A model generated the notes under the pieces. It had not been told where the DNA came from, did no database searches, and was given only the letters and a program-made list of their open reading frames with translations. From Actinostola sp. cb2023 (lineage: Eukaryota; Cnidaria; Anthozoa; Actiniaria; Actinostolidae): a stretch of DNA of 64,000 nt. The translations under genes were made by a program, and so were the position numbers. The stretch is from assembly GCA_033675265.1 (NCBI GenBank), contig JAUJYZ010000523.1, forward strand, positions 161,501 to 225,500. Direction: 5' to 3'. Shown piece after piece: positions 21,126-30,202 of this stretch (position 1 is the stretch's first letter; each line of letters starts with the position of its first letter).

Positions 21126-21198
21126 ATGGCGGAGATGTTGATGAAGCAAAACATGATTTTTTTCGGTGTAAGCGTTTGGATTCTTTTCCTTATCCATG
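21126..21198 (+). CDS. Candidate first coding exon with signal peptide
   Basis: ATG within GAAAATGGCGGAG opens MAEMLMKQNMIFFGVSVWIL followed by FLIH plus one base, then a strong donor GTAAGTTT at 21199. The peptide has the shape of a cleavable signal sequence. An acceptor-like CTCTCTTACAG lies just left of the inner transposon arm at about 21627. Reading on in phase gives about 22 further residues inside the arm before a TAA. So either the true second exon lies elsewhere or the transposon supplies a truncating exon. The gene is not recognised. Confidence 0.45.
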
Positions 21199-21630
21199 GT
21201 AAGTTTAGAAGTTCACAATTCATTTCAACTTTAAGTAGCTTTAGATGAAATTTGACGGTTTTAAAGTAGTCCTTTTTCATTTTGAATGGTGGAGAATTGT
21301 ATGTTGTGCTCGACACACGACAGTTCGAATCGAAAACTAAGCTGAACTAAATATATTTTCTGAATTATTTTCTTGAGGTTTTAGTAGTTTTTGCTCTAAC
21401 TGTTCTCTAATAAAAGACATGAAAGGACTTGCCTATACTATGGCAGAAGGGCTGCTTCAGTTATTTTTCATAAATTAAGCTTATGACCGAGCTATTTCAC
21501 TTGTACATGTGTACAGTTGTCATTGAAATATTAAAGACTTACACACACATTGTACACTTCAATCAAGTTCAACAAAGAACCTAGTAAGCTTACTTTATCT
21601 GTTTAAACATTATGACTCTCTCTTACAGTA

Positions 21631-22371
21631 CTTGTTATAGACGGGGAGCTGAGTCCGGCAAATGGGGGTTTCGTTCAACCCACACCACAGTAAAGGTTTG
21701 ACACCAGATTATGGTAGAATAGAACCTCCTGAACAATGTCAGGTAGTTAGTAGAGTTGAAAAGTGGTATCAGTTTCGAGTTAAGGCGACTTTTTGTTGCG
21801 TGATTGGCAGTTTAGCATGGAAACGAGGCTCTTCAAGTAGTCACCTGTTTGAAGGCTAATTCTTTATTATCATAGCCGTAAATGTCTTCCAATACAACTT
21901 ATTTTCACAATGCTGTGTAGTGCCACTAAGTGCCACATTAAATTGGTCACGTGACAAGTCACGTGGTTCGATAATCACGTTTTAATTGGTGAAAAACAAA
22001 ATATGGTTTTCTTGACCGATACTTATAGTCCCGTCAACGAATGACTTAGGTTGAAAAAAAAATGTTAACAAAGCTTTCTCACCTGAAATATGTTTATTAG
22101 TGTAATATCTCTGCACACACAAAAAAACAACCCGAAACCAGCCATAGGAACCCTCGTTTTCGACCCATGGAAAAACCTCGCTTTCAAATCAAATCCAAGA
22201 TGGCCACTATTATACAGTCTCGTCTCCAAATGCGCTTAATTTTGGAAATAAGTAAGTCAGAGACATATATGAAGTGTTAATTCCAGCTAATTTGAGCATG
22301 CCCTTTCGCTTGGTGCTACTTTTGAGCTCGCTAGAGGTCAAGGTCATGCGTTAAGGTCAAGGTCAAAGTAA
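21631..22371. repeat. Inner inverted-repeat arm, left
   Basis: Reverse complement of 26436-27177. Contains short frames (for example 21662-21859) that occur identically in the other arm and have no family match. One GTCACGTGAC lies at 21946-21955. Confidence 0.8.
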
Positions 22372-23301
22372 AATTTGAACAGAAAAGCCTAAAAGTTACC
22401 AAATTTGAGCCCTTGGTGACATTGAATTAAACGTTACCCCAGGGTTTTACAGCAGCGTCCAGGGTTTCATTACAGCTAACATGACTTGTGTGATAGTTAA
22501 TCGTCATCATTATCATAATCGCAGCTCTGCAATTGTAGCGCATTTAAACACGAAACCGCGCTATAAAAGGGACTGGACCGCCTTCATTTCACACCTTTCC
22601 AGCTCAGTTGAATCAATTTGAAATGGTGGAGTAACATCTTCGTATTCATGTCGTATTGAACGACTCAAAGTTCATAATTATTATTCAACTGGACTTCGAT
22701 AAAACTGAGCTAAATATCAATATTTTCAAAACTGATCATTCAAAACTAATAACAAGATTTTGAAAATGAGTTCTTGATGTTATTAAAAGAACGAAGAAAG
22801 TCAACAATTTGAAATTCAATTTTTTTAATTCAAATTTCGCGCCCATTGTTACGATGCAGAGCTCTTGACAGTACGATGGATGACTGACAACTGAAGGTGT
22901 TAGCTGCCTGGCACAGGCCCTTTTATAGCACGGTTTCGTGTTTAAACATGAGATGCCCTTGCACTGGCCACAGGCTGGTGTGCATTGGAGCCCATTCTTG
23001 CGGCAGGTGTATTTTTTATTATCACATCTACCACCACAATTGCATCTTATCGTTGTGAGAAGTCGCTCTGATGCTGCTGGCTGAGCCATTCTAACAGGCA
23101 CAAGACCAGCAGATGATGCTAACCAACCCCAAAGCTCAGAAGAGACATCGTTTTCACGCCATGCCTGCACCTGATGATACGTGCGATGACTGTGGTGGGA
23201 GGCTGCTTCTGTTGTGGGTGGAAGTTTCTCTCGGGGCACGTACCCTGCAGAGGTCGCCACCATCACCTGGAACTTCTTCACCCGCGCAGAGTTGAGGTTT
23301 G

Positions 23302-23981
23302 CTCAAGGTACTTAAGGCCTGGTTCAAGCCTTAAATAGCAGAAAAACGAAAAAAATTATAATGTCTAATCATTTTGACTAAACATCACAAAACTTGGCAC
23401 AGCTTGAGATTTTTATATCCTCTACTCATTTAAGTGAATGAATTCCAAAACAGCGTATCACGTGGTTAACCACGTGACAAAGAATTTTGAAAACAAAATA
23501 TAAAATGCGGTCGCCAGTTTAAGAGGAAAGTGAAAGCAAATAGGTGTGTATTATTACGTTTATGATCATCTATTAACCCTCGTTTAGAAAACCTGTCTCC
23601 CGCTTTTTGCAAGGAGAATATTTCGGAAAAGAGGTCACGTGACCATTTCATCAGATTATATTTCTGTAGTTTTCTCGTAAACTATATATAATTCTGAGGT
23701 TTTCTCGACGCTATCTTGTTTAACTGGTTATCCTTAACGCTATTACGTAAAAGGTATTTCATTGTGAATTGAATTCGCGACCGCATTTAAGAAAAACTAT
23801 ATTTTCCTCCATAAGGTCACGTGACCACATGACGTCACAATTGTTAGATCCAAATTGTCTCAAATCTTGTATATAACCTTATGCCTAAATATGAGTGCCT
23901 AAGTAAATTAGAGCAGCGAGTTATTACAAGAAATGTGATTTTCCAAATTGCCTTTTTGAACCAGGCCTTAAGTACCTTGAG
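23302..23981. mobile_element. 680 bp MITE inserted in the transposon gene
   Basis: Ends CTCAAGGTACTTAAGGCCTG (then GTTCAA) and its exact complement, 26 bp each. It separates the coding words for YGCPTSPLK and KKFQVMV, which are adjacent in family members. Interior is non-coding and holds GTCACGTGAC at 23634-23643 and 23816-23825. It inserted after the nuclease transposon. Confidence 0.75.
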
Positions 23982-24238
23982 TGGTGACGTTGGACACCCG
24001 TATATCACCAGCAGGGCCTTCTCGCCTGCCTTTTCAATGGCCTCCTTCGAGGACGATGGAGACATGAAGATGTAGGTTGAGTTCTTCAGGGCTGCATACT
24101 TCTTGAGAACGGTCACTTTACCAATTCCATGTGGTCTTGATGTGGTATCACAGCCGCTGATAGCGTGTAAGAAAAGTAGAGCTTCTGACAGTGATGGATC
24201 CAACTTCTTTTTCAAGGTAGTGATGCCATCGCACAGAA

Positions 24239-25140
24239 ATTTGTGTCACATCCGGGATATTATCCTAATTATATGCTAGACCCATTCCCATTACGGCACT
24301 CGGCCACTCGATCTTGTAATATTTACAGTAAAATCGAAGAAAGTCAATGTTTAGGCTGTCATTTACAAATGAACCAGTGATCTACGATAAATTGTAACAA
24401 CGGAATACAAAATACTTGTGACTGAAGTTTACTTGCCAAGTTATCGATTGTAAATATCCTTTCGTCTTCTTGCGACTTTTTCAGGGTGAATGTCGGGTCT
24501 CCGTAGTGTTCAAATGTATGGGATTTCATCATGCCAGCAGTTCGATCGATTCCTGTTGCTCAGCCTTGCGAAATACAATAATTGTAACACTCGAATTTTG
24601 GTGCCCCGACATAGCTGGATTGCTTCCAATATCAAGCTTTCCTCCTGATACCAATGTTCACTAGCGACTTTTCTTGAAGTTCTGTTTCATACCAACGAAG
24701 CGAAGCAGTCGAAAATGTCAAATTACGAGACGATTTTTAGCTTCAAAACACTTCCATCGGCTGCTATTTTAATTTGACCTTGCAGCCTAGCCTCCATTGC
24801 TATAGCTACAGAAATTTAAGCACCAGTTTCTTTTTTACCACGGATAAAATAAGCCGCGAAGTAAGGGGAATTTATGACATTGGAGCGAGCGTTTGGCCGG
24901 GCGGGAACTGGGTTCTAGTTTAAGAGATTAACCCGCGAAATTCACTATAAGCTTCCAAAAAAAGCTTTTCCCACCAAATTTTCGATACATTTTCTATTTT
25001 AGGGGGGAACTCTGAGATTTAAATAAGGATCGTGTATCGTTTCTTCAAATGCAACCTATTTTAAGGATATGACCGATTTGTATGGGTAATTCTGTGCGAT
25101 GCAGACCTTTTGTACATGTTTTGCCATCACCATGTACAGG
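24239..25140. other. Non-coding interruption of the transposon gene
   Basis: About 0.9 kb without family-like coding lies between the nuclease core and the GCDTTS segment. The 12-mer CATCGCACAGAA at about 24227 and its complement TTCTGTGCGATG at about 25094 sit at its edges. This may be an inserted element with short inverted ends, or an intron-like or degraded stretch. Confidence 0.4.
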
Positions 25141-26435
25141 TTACAACTGTGACATCGACATGATGTGTCATTAACTGGAACACATCAGAATCTTCAGCGA
25201 CAACAGCTGTTGGCATTCCAGTCGCTGAAAGGCATGCCGACATGCATCATTTTGTAGTCCGCATCCCCGACTGCGTGCTCTACATCGATGCCTTCTTTGA
25301 CTATCTCCGATGCAAGTAGGTTGATGAGGGCCTGCTTGTTTGATGTATTGCCAAGGAAAGCCTTCTTGCTCATGGTTAGACGCATTTCTGCGGAAACTGA
25401 GACCGATGCACCAACATCATTCCCAGTCCTGTGACGATGGGCTTCGTCACTAGTGCTTGGGCCGTGATATCCGTCAAACACAACCAATGCATGACCATAG
25501 CTGCTTCACCTCACATGCCGGATTATACATCGAACAGATCTCGGCATAGGTAGAGTGTTTGCATGGGCCAAGCGAACTTGTGGAGCAATCCTCTCCCATC
25601 AATAACATACTGCAATTCTGTAGTGGGCAGGGATGGGACGATGCAATCAGGTACAAGCTTTAGGATATGATCATGGATGAGCTCGGCTTTGTCCCAGTCC
25701 GCATGCACATATGATTGTCGAAGAGAGATGCGGGTAAAGAGCACAGCTCATATTGGAGGAGATCGGGAAGAGGGATATCACCAACACCCATTAGAATAAG
25801 ACGCTGGTAGAGGTGCTGTGGATCCATCTCGATTCGCTCCCCAGAAGCAGTTTTGACATAGACAGCAGAGGCGCAGAGTCTTCACCTAATTCTTCTGTTT
25901 TGCTTGCAGTGAATGCAAAACGATTTGAGTGAATGGATAATCACTTGTAACCTTTAGAAAAGTTTATTCTTTAAATAGTCAAAGAAGGAACTAGTTTTTT
26001 TTACTAGAGAAACGTAAAATGTTCTGTGCTTTTTACCGTGTTTTATCATAGTTTTGTGATTGCGTTTTGTGCAAGATTGAATATCAATTGAAAATAATCT
26101 GAATCACTTAGTCTAAGTTTGCTAAAAAAAAAGCTGCTTCAGCGTAGATGTACAATTGCAAATAGTATGGTAAGTATTTTATCCTATTAGGTTAATTCAT
26201 CGATTAATTAAGAAATGTATAGATTAAGATCAAGATCACTCACCTGAATCAACTTGTCTCTAGCGTTCAATGGCGCGAAAATTACCGCTGACTCAAAACT
26301 CATTCCCAGGCCCACAATTCAGGTAACTTTGTCAATCTTCACACTCAGAAGTGCACTTCTTGACAAGCTCCCACAGGTTTGGATATCCAATTAATTATAC
26401 GTCAACAAAGTGCAAGTACATATGTTTTATATATT

Positions 26436-27177
26436 TCTTTGACCTTGATCTTGACCTTAACGCATGACCTTGACCTCTAGCGAGCTCAAAAGTAGCACCA
26501 AACGAAAGGTCATGCTCAAATTAGCTGGAATTAACACTTCATATATGTCTCTGACTTACTTATTTCCAAATTTAAGCGCGTTTGGAGACGAGACTGTATA
26601 ATGGTGGCCATCTTCGATTTGACCTGAAAGCGAGGTTTTTCCATGGGTCGAAAACGAGGGTTCCTATTTCTGGTTTCGGGTGTTTTTTTTTGTGTGCAGT
26701 GATATTACACTAATAAACATATTTCAGGTGAGAAAGCTCTGTTAACATTTTTTCCAACCTATGTCATTCGTTGACGGGACTATACGTATCGGTCAAGAAA
26801 ACCATATTTTGTTTTCACCAATTAAAACGTGTTTATCGAACCACGTGACTTGTCACGTGACCAATTTTATGTGGCACTTAGTGGCACTACACAACATTGT
26901 GAAGATAAGTTGTATTGGAAGACATTTACGGCTATGATAATAAATAATTAGCCTTCAATACAGGTGACTACTTGAAGAGCCTCGTTTCCATGCTAAACTG
27001 CCAATCACGCAACAAAAAGTCGCCTTAACTCGAAACTGATACCACTTTTCAACTCTACTAACTACCTGACATTGTTCAGGAGGTTCTATTCTACCATAAT
27101 CTGGTGTCAAACCTTTACTGTGGTGTGGGTTGAACGAAACCCCCATTTTCCGGACTCAGCTCCCCGTCTATTACAAC
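26436..27177. repeat. Inner inverted-repeat arm, right
   Basis: Reverse complement of 21631-22371; contains GTCACGTGAC at 26852-26861. Ends at CCCCGTCTATTAC. Confidence 0.8.
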
Positions 27178-27920
27178 ACAAGCCGGAACGCCAACACAGT
27201 ATAAACCTTGAGACGAACTCAAATTAATTCACTGACATCGAAGGAGTCCGGCATGATGAATGGCGATGGACTCATGAAGCAGCCGTGAACTAAAATATTA
27301 ACAGTTGTTCTTTATTGTCATTGACATAGTACAACTCATTTAGCAAATACTATCATCTGAGAGAAACACAGAGTAATTTTAAATATGGTTCACGGAAGAA
27401 CGTAAGTAAGCTTTTAATATCGCACTCCGATGTTTGTTATTCATTCACAACTTTGTCGATTGTGGTGACAGGCATAAAATTTATTAATTTTGTATTTTTA
27501 TATACAAAAAAATATCAATAGTAATACTGATCAATATAGTGAATGAATTGTACAGAAAGAACGGCAAAACAGTGTGTAAAAAGCTAGTAAACTTATTTTA
27601 ACTGATTGTTGAAATAAATACGTTTGTTTGTCATTTTGTTTACTAGCACTGATAGCAAAAATGTGTTGTGCAGTACTAAATATGGAAACTATTCTGCATT
27701 TATAAAACACAATGCCTCAATTTTAAAGCATTTTAATCGATAAAAATCAAAACACAATACAAATACTATATAAAAGTCAAAACAGAAAACAAATAAAGTA
27801 TATTGTAAATGTTTTGACTTATGTTTAGTGAAAATATAAATATTAAAACTTGCAAAAAAGAGCACAATTCAGATTTGCCGAGCGCTTGCCGATGTCCTCT
27901 CGAAAGTAAAATCCGACTGC
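27178..27920. other. AT-rich spacer between inner and outer right arms
   Basis: About 0.75 kb, no recognised gene. The corresponding left spacer (21051-21630) has different sequence and carries the signal-peptide exon. Confidence 0.4.
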
Positions 27921-28332
27921 CTCACGGAAAAGTGCACCAACGAAACGCGGCGCACATCGGTCCACGACGCTCAAAATTTCAAAAATTAGTTTCTCAGCGT
28001 ACGTTGAAGTTAGACGACTGACACTTACAAAGTGCTTCGAGAATACGGCCAAGTTGAGTTATTCGAAGAAAAATTGAATTTTCACATCACATTGACAAAA
28101 TTAGGGTCAAAAACGTATTTGTCACGTGATGGAGTTTCATACCTTGTATAAATATACACATTTGCTGCGGGCGCATCCCGCAGGAGGTACACAGGGATCC
28201 CAACATTATACATTTTTATACACAGGGAACCCAATATATAAATGCGCGCGCGCTCTACCACAGGAAGCCCATCAAAAAATAAATTTTGGAATTATTTAGT
28301 AGCCTCAAAAGCAATGGTTGGGCTGCCTGTGT
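27921..28332. repeat. Outer inverted-repeat arm, right
   Basis: 28125-28332 is the reverse complement of 20805-21014, and 27921-27960 that of the 38 bp block at about 21026-21063. A 69-codon minus-strand frame (27843-28052) crosses the block but has no recognisable family. Confidence 0.7.
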
Positions 28333-28574
28333 CTGGGCTTCCTGTTTACCCCTCCCCTCCCCCTCACTTGTCAATCACGTTAGTATCCTAGTCTCGCGTC
28401 CTTAGGGGCGGTATTTTATGACCTCACCTAAGAACGCCTGCAAAGGAGGCTATGTTCAGTAGTGCTTTGCCTCAACGTGACCAATTTAAAACATTTAACG
28501 TGACACCTCCCAAACGTGACCTAGCACCGGCCAAAATTATAACCTCATCAAATTCTAGAACGGGAACAAAAAAA
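28333..28574. other. Unannotated spacer
   Basis: C-rich start (CCCCTCCCCTCCCCCTC near 28350) then ordinary sequence. The long open frame that begins here owes its length to the following microsatellite. Confidence 0.4.
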
Positions 28575-28961
28575 GTTCATTCATTCATCCATTCATTCGG
28601 TTCGTTCGCTCATTCCGGCTTGTTCGTTCATTCATTCATTCATCCATCCATCCATTCGTTCGTTCATTCATTTGTTCGTTCGTTCATCCATTCATTCGTT
28701 CGTTCATTCATTTGTTCGTGTTCATTCATTCGTTCGTTCGTTCATTTGTTCGTTCATTCATTTGTTCGCTCATTCATTCATCCAGTTCAATCGTTCATTC
28801 ATTCGTTTGTTTGTTCGTTCATTCATTCATACATTCAATCGTTCGTTCGTTCGTTCATTCATTTGTTCGCTCATTCATTCATTCATTCATCCATTCATTT
28901 GTTCGTTCGTTCATTCATTTGTTCGTTCATTCATCCATCCATTCGTTCGTTCGTTCGTTCG
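28575..28961. repeat. TTCA/TTCG tetranucleotide microsatellite
   Basis: About 390 bp of TTCA, TTCG and TTTG 4 bp units. Open frames of Ser, Phe, Val, Arg and His in all plus frames are periodicity artefacts. Confidence 0.9.
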
Positions 28962-29052
28962 CCAGTCATATTCGTCTAGATTTTCAATGCAAACTAAAAA
29001 ATAGTTACCCTTAGGGGTACATGTGGCTACTGCTATATATCTATCACATTCA

Positions 29053-29083
29053 CAGGCAGCCCAACCATTGCTTTTGAGACTAC
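29053..29083. repeat. Third copy of outer-arm terminus
   Basis: AGGCAGCCCAACCATTGCTT and TTGAGACTACTAA match the outer ends of the arms at 20805 and 28332, in the orientation of the left arm. The rest of the arm is absent, so this marks a terminus or a truncated copy. Confidence 0.6.
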
Positions 29084-29140
29084 TAACTATTTTTGTCGAA
29101 CCCCTGTGGCGATCGAGCTCCAAAAAGCGGCTGTATTCGC

Positions 29141-29309
29141 TAGCCTGCGTAGCTTGGCTTTCAGGGAACGGGGAAAGGGGCCGGGAAAGAGGGAAGGGGA
29201 ATGGGGCGAGGAGGGAAAGGAGGGGGGAGGGGAGGAGGAAAGGAGGGGGGAGGGGGAAGGGGGAGGCGGAGGAAATGAAAGCCTGCCACAATCCCATTGA
29301 ATGTCGCGT
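29141..29309. repeat. Purine-rich block, copy 1 (inverted partner at 43986-44151)
   Basis: About 115 bp of almost pure G/A on the plus strand (GGGGGGAGGGGAGGAGGAAA type) bounded by TAGCCTGCGTAGCTTGGCT and CCTGCCACAATCCCATTGAA. The same sequence, including the low-complexity core, occurs inverted at 43986-44151. Long purine runs of this type can form triplex or G-quadruplex structures. Confidence 0.75.
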
Positions 29310-29552
29310 GTTTACCGAGCCAAAGCTCGGTAAATTCTCTGATTGGCAACTATCTGTTAGATCGCTTCATATGGGTTTTGTTCCGTCATAAATCAATACG
29401 GTAATGAAATTGTATGTGATTTATTCGCTCGCCTTGGGCCATGAAATGAAACTATAAAAAGACGAACAAAAGGAGGCCATTGAGCACCTTTTGAGTGTGT
29501 GGTCGAGATATTGTTGCAGTTTTAATTTGCCCGTTTAATTTTCTAGCTGTTC

Positions 29553-29594
29553 TACAATACAATACAATACAATAACTTTATTTATACACGATTA
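29553..29594 (-). repeat. Retroposon 3' tail, second copy
   Basis: Repeated ACAAT words followed by AATAACTTTATTTATACAC, matching 18054-18085. Located about 60 bp left of the BEL/Pao insertion. Confidence 0.5.
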
Positions 29595-29655
29595 GGATTA
29601 AAGCTGAAAAGCTTGTGGGGTCGTGTGTAAAACAATGGAAATAAAAATAAAAACT

Positions 29656-29835
29656 TGTGGGGATCAAATAACCACAACATATACATGATGTAATCGGAGA
29701 CTGAGAGAAGAGAGTGCGTGACATCGTTGTAAAAGCAGTGTGTGAGCTATACGCGAGCTGAGTGACAGCAACTGTGATTGTGAAGTACAAAACATTAAAA
29801 CCGTGAATAAATATTGTTCGAATCCATTTCCGACA
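29656..29835 (+). repeat. BEL/Pao 5' LTR
   Basis: Starts TGTGGGGATCAAATAACC and ends TTTCCGACA; 180 bp, identical to 35190-35369. AATAAA at about 29806-29811 can serve as poly(A) signal. Confidence 0.93.
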
Positions 29836-29839
29836 AAAG

Positions 29840-29857
29840 TGGCGACCACGAAGGGAC
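29840..29857 (+). promoter_or_regulatory. Primer-binding site, tRNA-Arg type
   Basis: TGGCGACCACGAAGGGAC starts four bases after the 5' LTR. It is complementary to the 3' end of eukaryotic tRNA-Arg(UCG) as I remember it (…CCTTCGTGGTCG plus CCA). TGG at the start matches the tRNA CCA end. Confidence 0.65.
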
Positions 29858-29870
29858 CCTCGATCTTCAG

Positions 29871-30152
29871 ATGGCAACAATGGAGGAGTTAGAGAAGTCG
29901 CTAACAGCGAAAATCGAACTACTCAAATTTACACACGAGGGAGTCCCGAAGCAGATCGAGAAAGGTAACATCAAAACTATAGAAAGGCTGCTAAAAACGA
30001 TACAAAGCAAGATCGAAGAGATTCATTACCTGAAGGTAAGAATTCAAGAGTTAAAATTCCAGCAAGGAGATGATGTAGATGCGATCAGAACATGGAGCGA
30101 CGAGCTGGAAGACCGCATGTTGTCATTTGAGAACGCAGTAATCAATATATAG
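29871..30152 (+). CDS. BEL/Pao gag-like N-terminal frame
   Basis: ATG at 29871 opens a 93-codon frame starting MATMEELEKSL, rich in Lys/Glu and likely coiled coil. It stops at 30152. The main frame, two bases offset, is open from about 30130 and continues with similar charged coiled-coil sequence (ATESELAKQVEEETAKQLRD). Elements of this class normally have one continuous gag frame. So this is either a one-base indel or a frameshift site; I see no clear slippery heptamer. Confidence 0.7.
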   Translation: MATMEELEKSLTAKIELLKFTHEGVPKQIEKGNIKTIERLLKTIQSKIEEIHYLKVRIQELKFQQGDDVDAIRTWSDELEDRMLSFENAVINI

Positions 30153-30202
30153 AACAAACGATAATAAACATCAAAGCTACAGAGTCAGAATTAGCTAAGC
30201 AA

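Larger units (their letters stand above)
22860..25890 (-). pseudogene. Transposon protein: XPG/PIN-like nuclease with CXC tail, broken
   Basis: Minus-strand pieces occur in the order of the known family. (a) 25890-25500: N-terminal segment with a YVIDG motif (25604-25618), split by frame changes. (b) 25493-25150: VVFDGYHGPST and GIDVEHAVGDADYKM, then in another frame TAVVAEDSDVFQLM; the Asp-rich motifs look like the acidic residues of FEN/XPG-type nucleases. (c) 24238-23985: ALLFLHAISGCDTTSRPHGI followed by GKVTVL, resembling the helix-hairpin-helix of FEN/XPG enzymes, then LLVIYGCPTSPLK. (d) 23300-22860: KKFQVMVATSAG, LPPTTEAA, WGWL and a tesmin/TSO1-like CXC motif (RCNCGGRCDNKKYTCRKNGL then QCTPACGQCKGISC). 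Frameshifts, about 0.9 kb of unexplained non-coding DNA between b and c, and a MITE between c and d show it is dead. Role inferred: transposase or nuclease of the surrounding element. Confidence 0.75.
21631..27177. mobile_element. 5.5 kb DNA transposon with ~740 bp terminal inverted repeats
   Basis: Left arm 21631-22371 and right arm 26436-27177 are reverse complements with roughly 5 percent differences by eye. Ends share ATAGACGGGGAGCTGAGTCC. Between them lies one minus-strand coding region (about 22860-25890), now broken. The arms contain GTCACGTGAC and repeated AAGGTCAAGGTCA words at their inner ends. The gene content (a nuclease-like domain with GCDTTS plus a C-terminal Cys-rich CXC motif) recurs in many invertebrate genomes. 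It recalls what has been reported for the Academ superfamily (XPG-like nuclease plus Cys-rich domain), but I make that link from memory only. No clear target duplication was found. Confidence 0.7.

Noticed and set aside
20693..21316. 207-codon open frame on the minus strand
   Set aside because: It runs through the outer repeat arm and antisense to the signal-peptide exon; no domain is recognisable, and the same words recur in the other arm in broken frames.
21662..21859. 65-codon frame repeated in both inner arms (21662-21859 and 26955-27146)
   Set aside because: Identity follows from the inverted repeat; no domain features, and the frame starts and ends without conserved signals.
27843..28052. 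69-codon minus-strand frame
   Set aside because: Spans the 38 bp block shared with the left arm, where the frame is not conserved; no family recognised.
28452..29014. Three overlapping frames of 100-175 codons
   Set aside because: All are translations of the TTCA/TTCG microsatellite.
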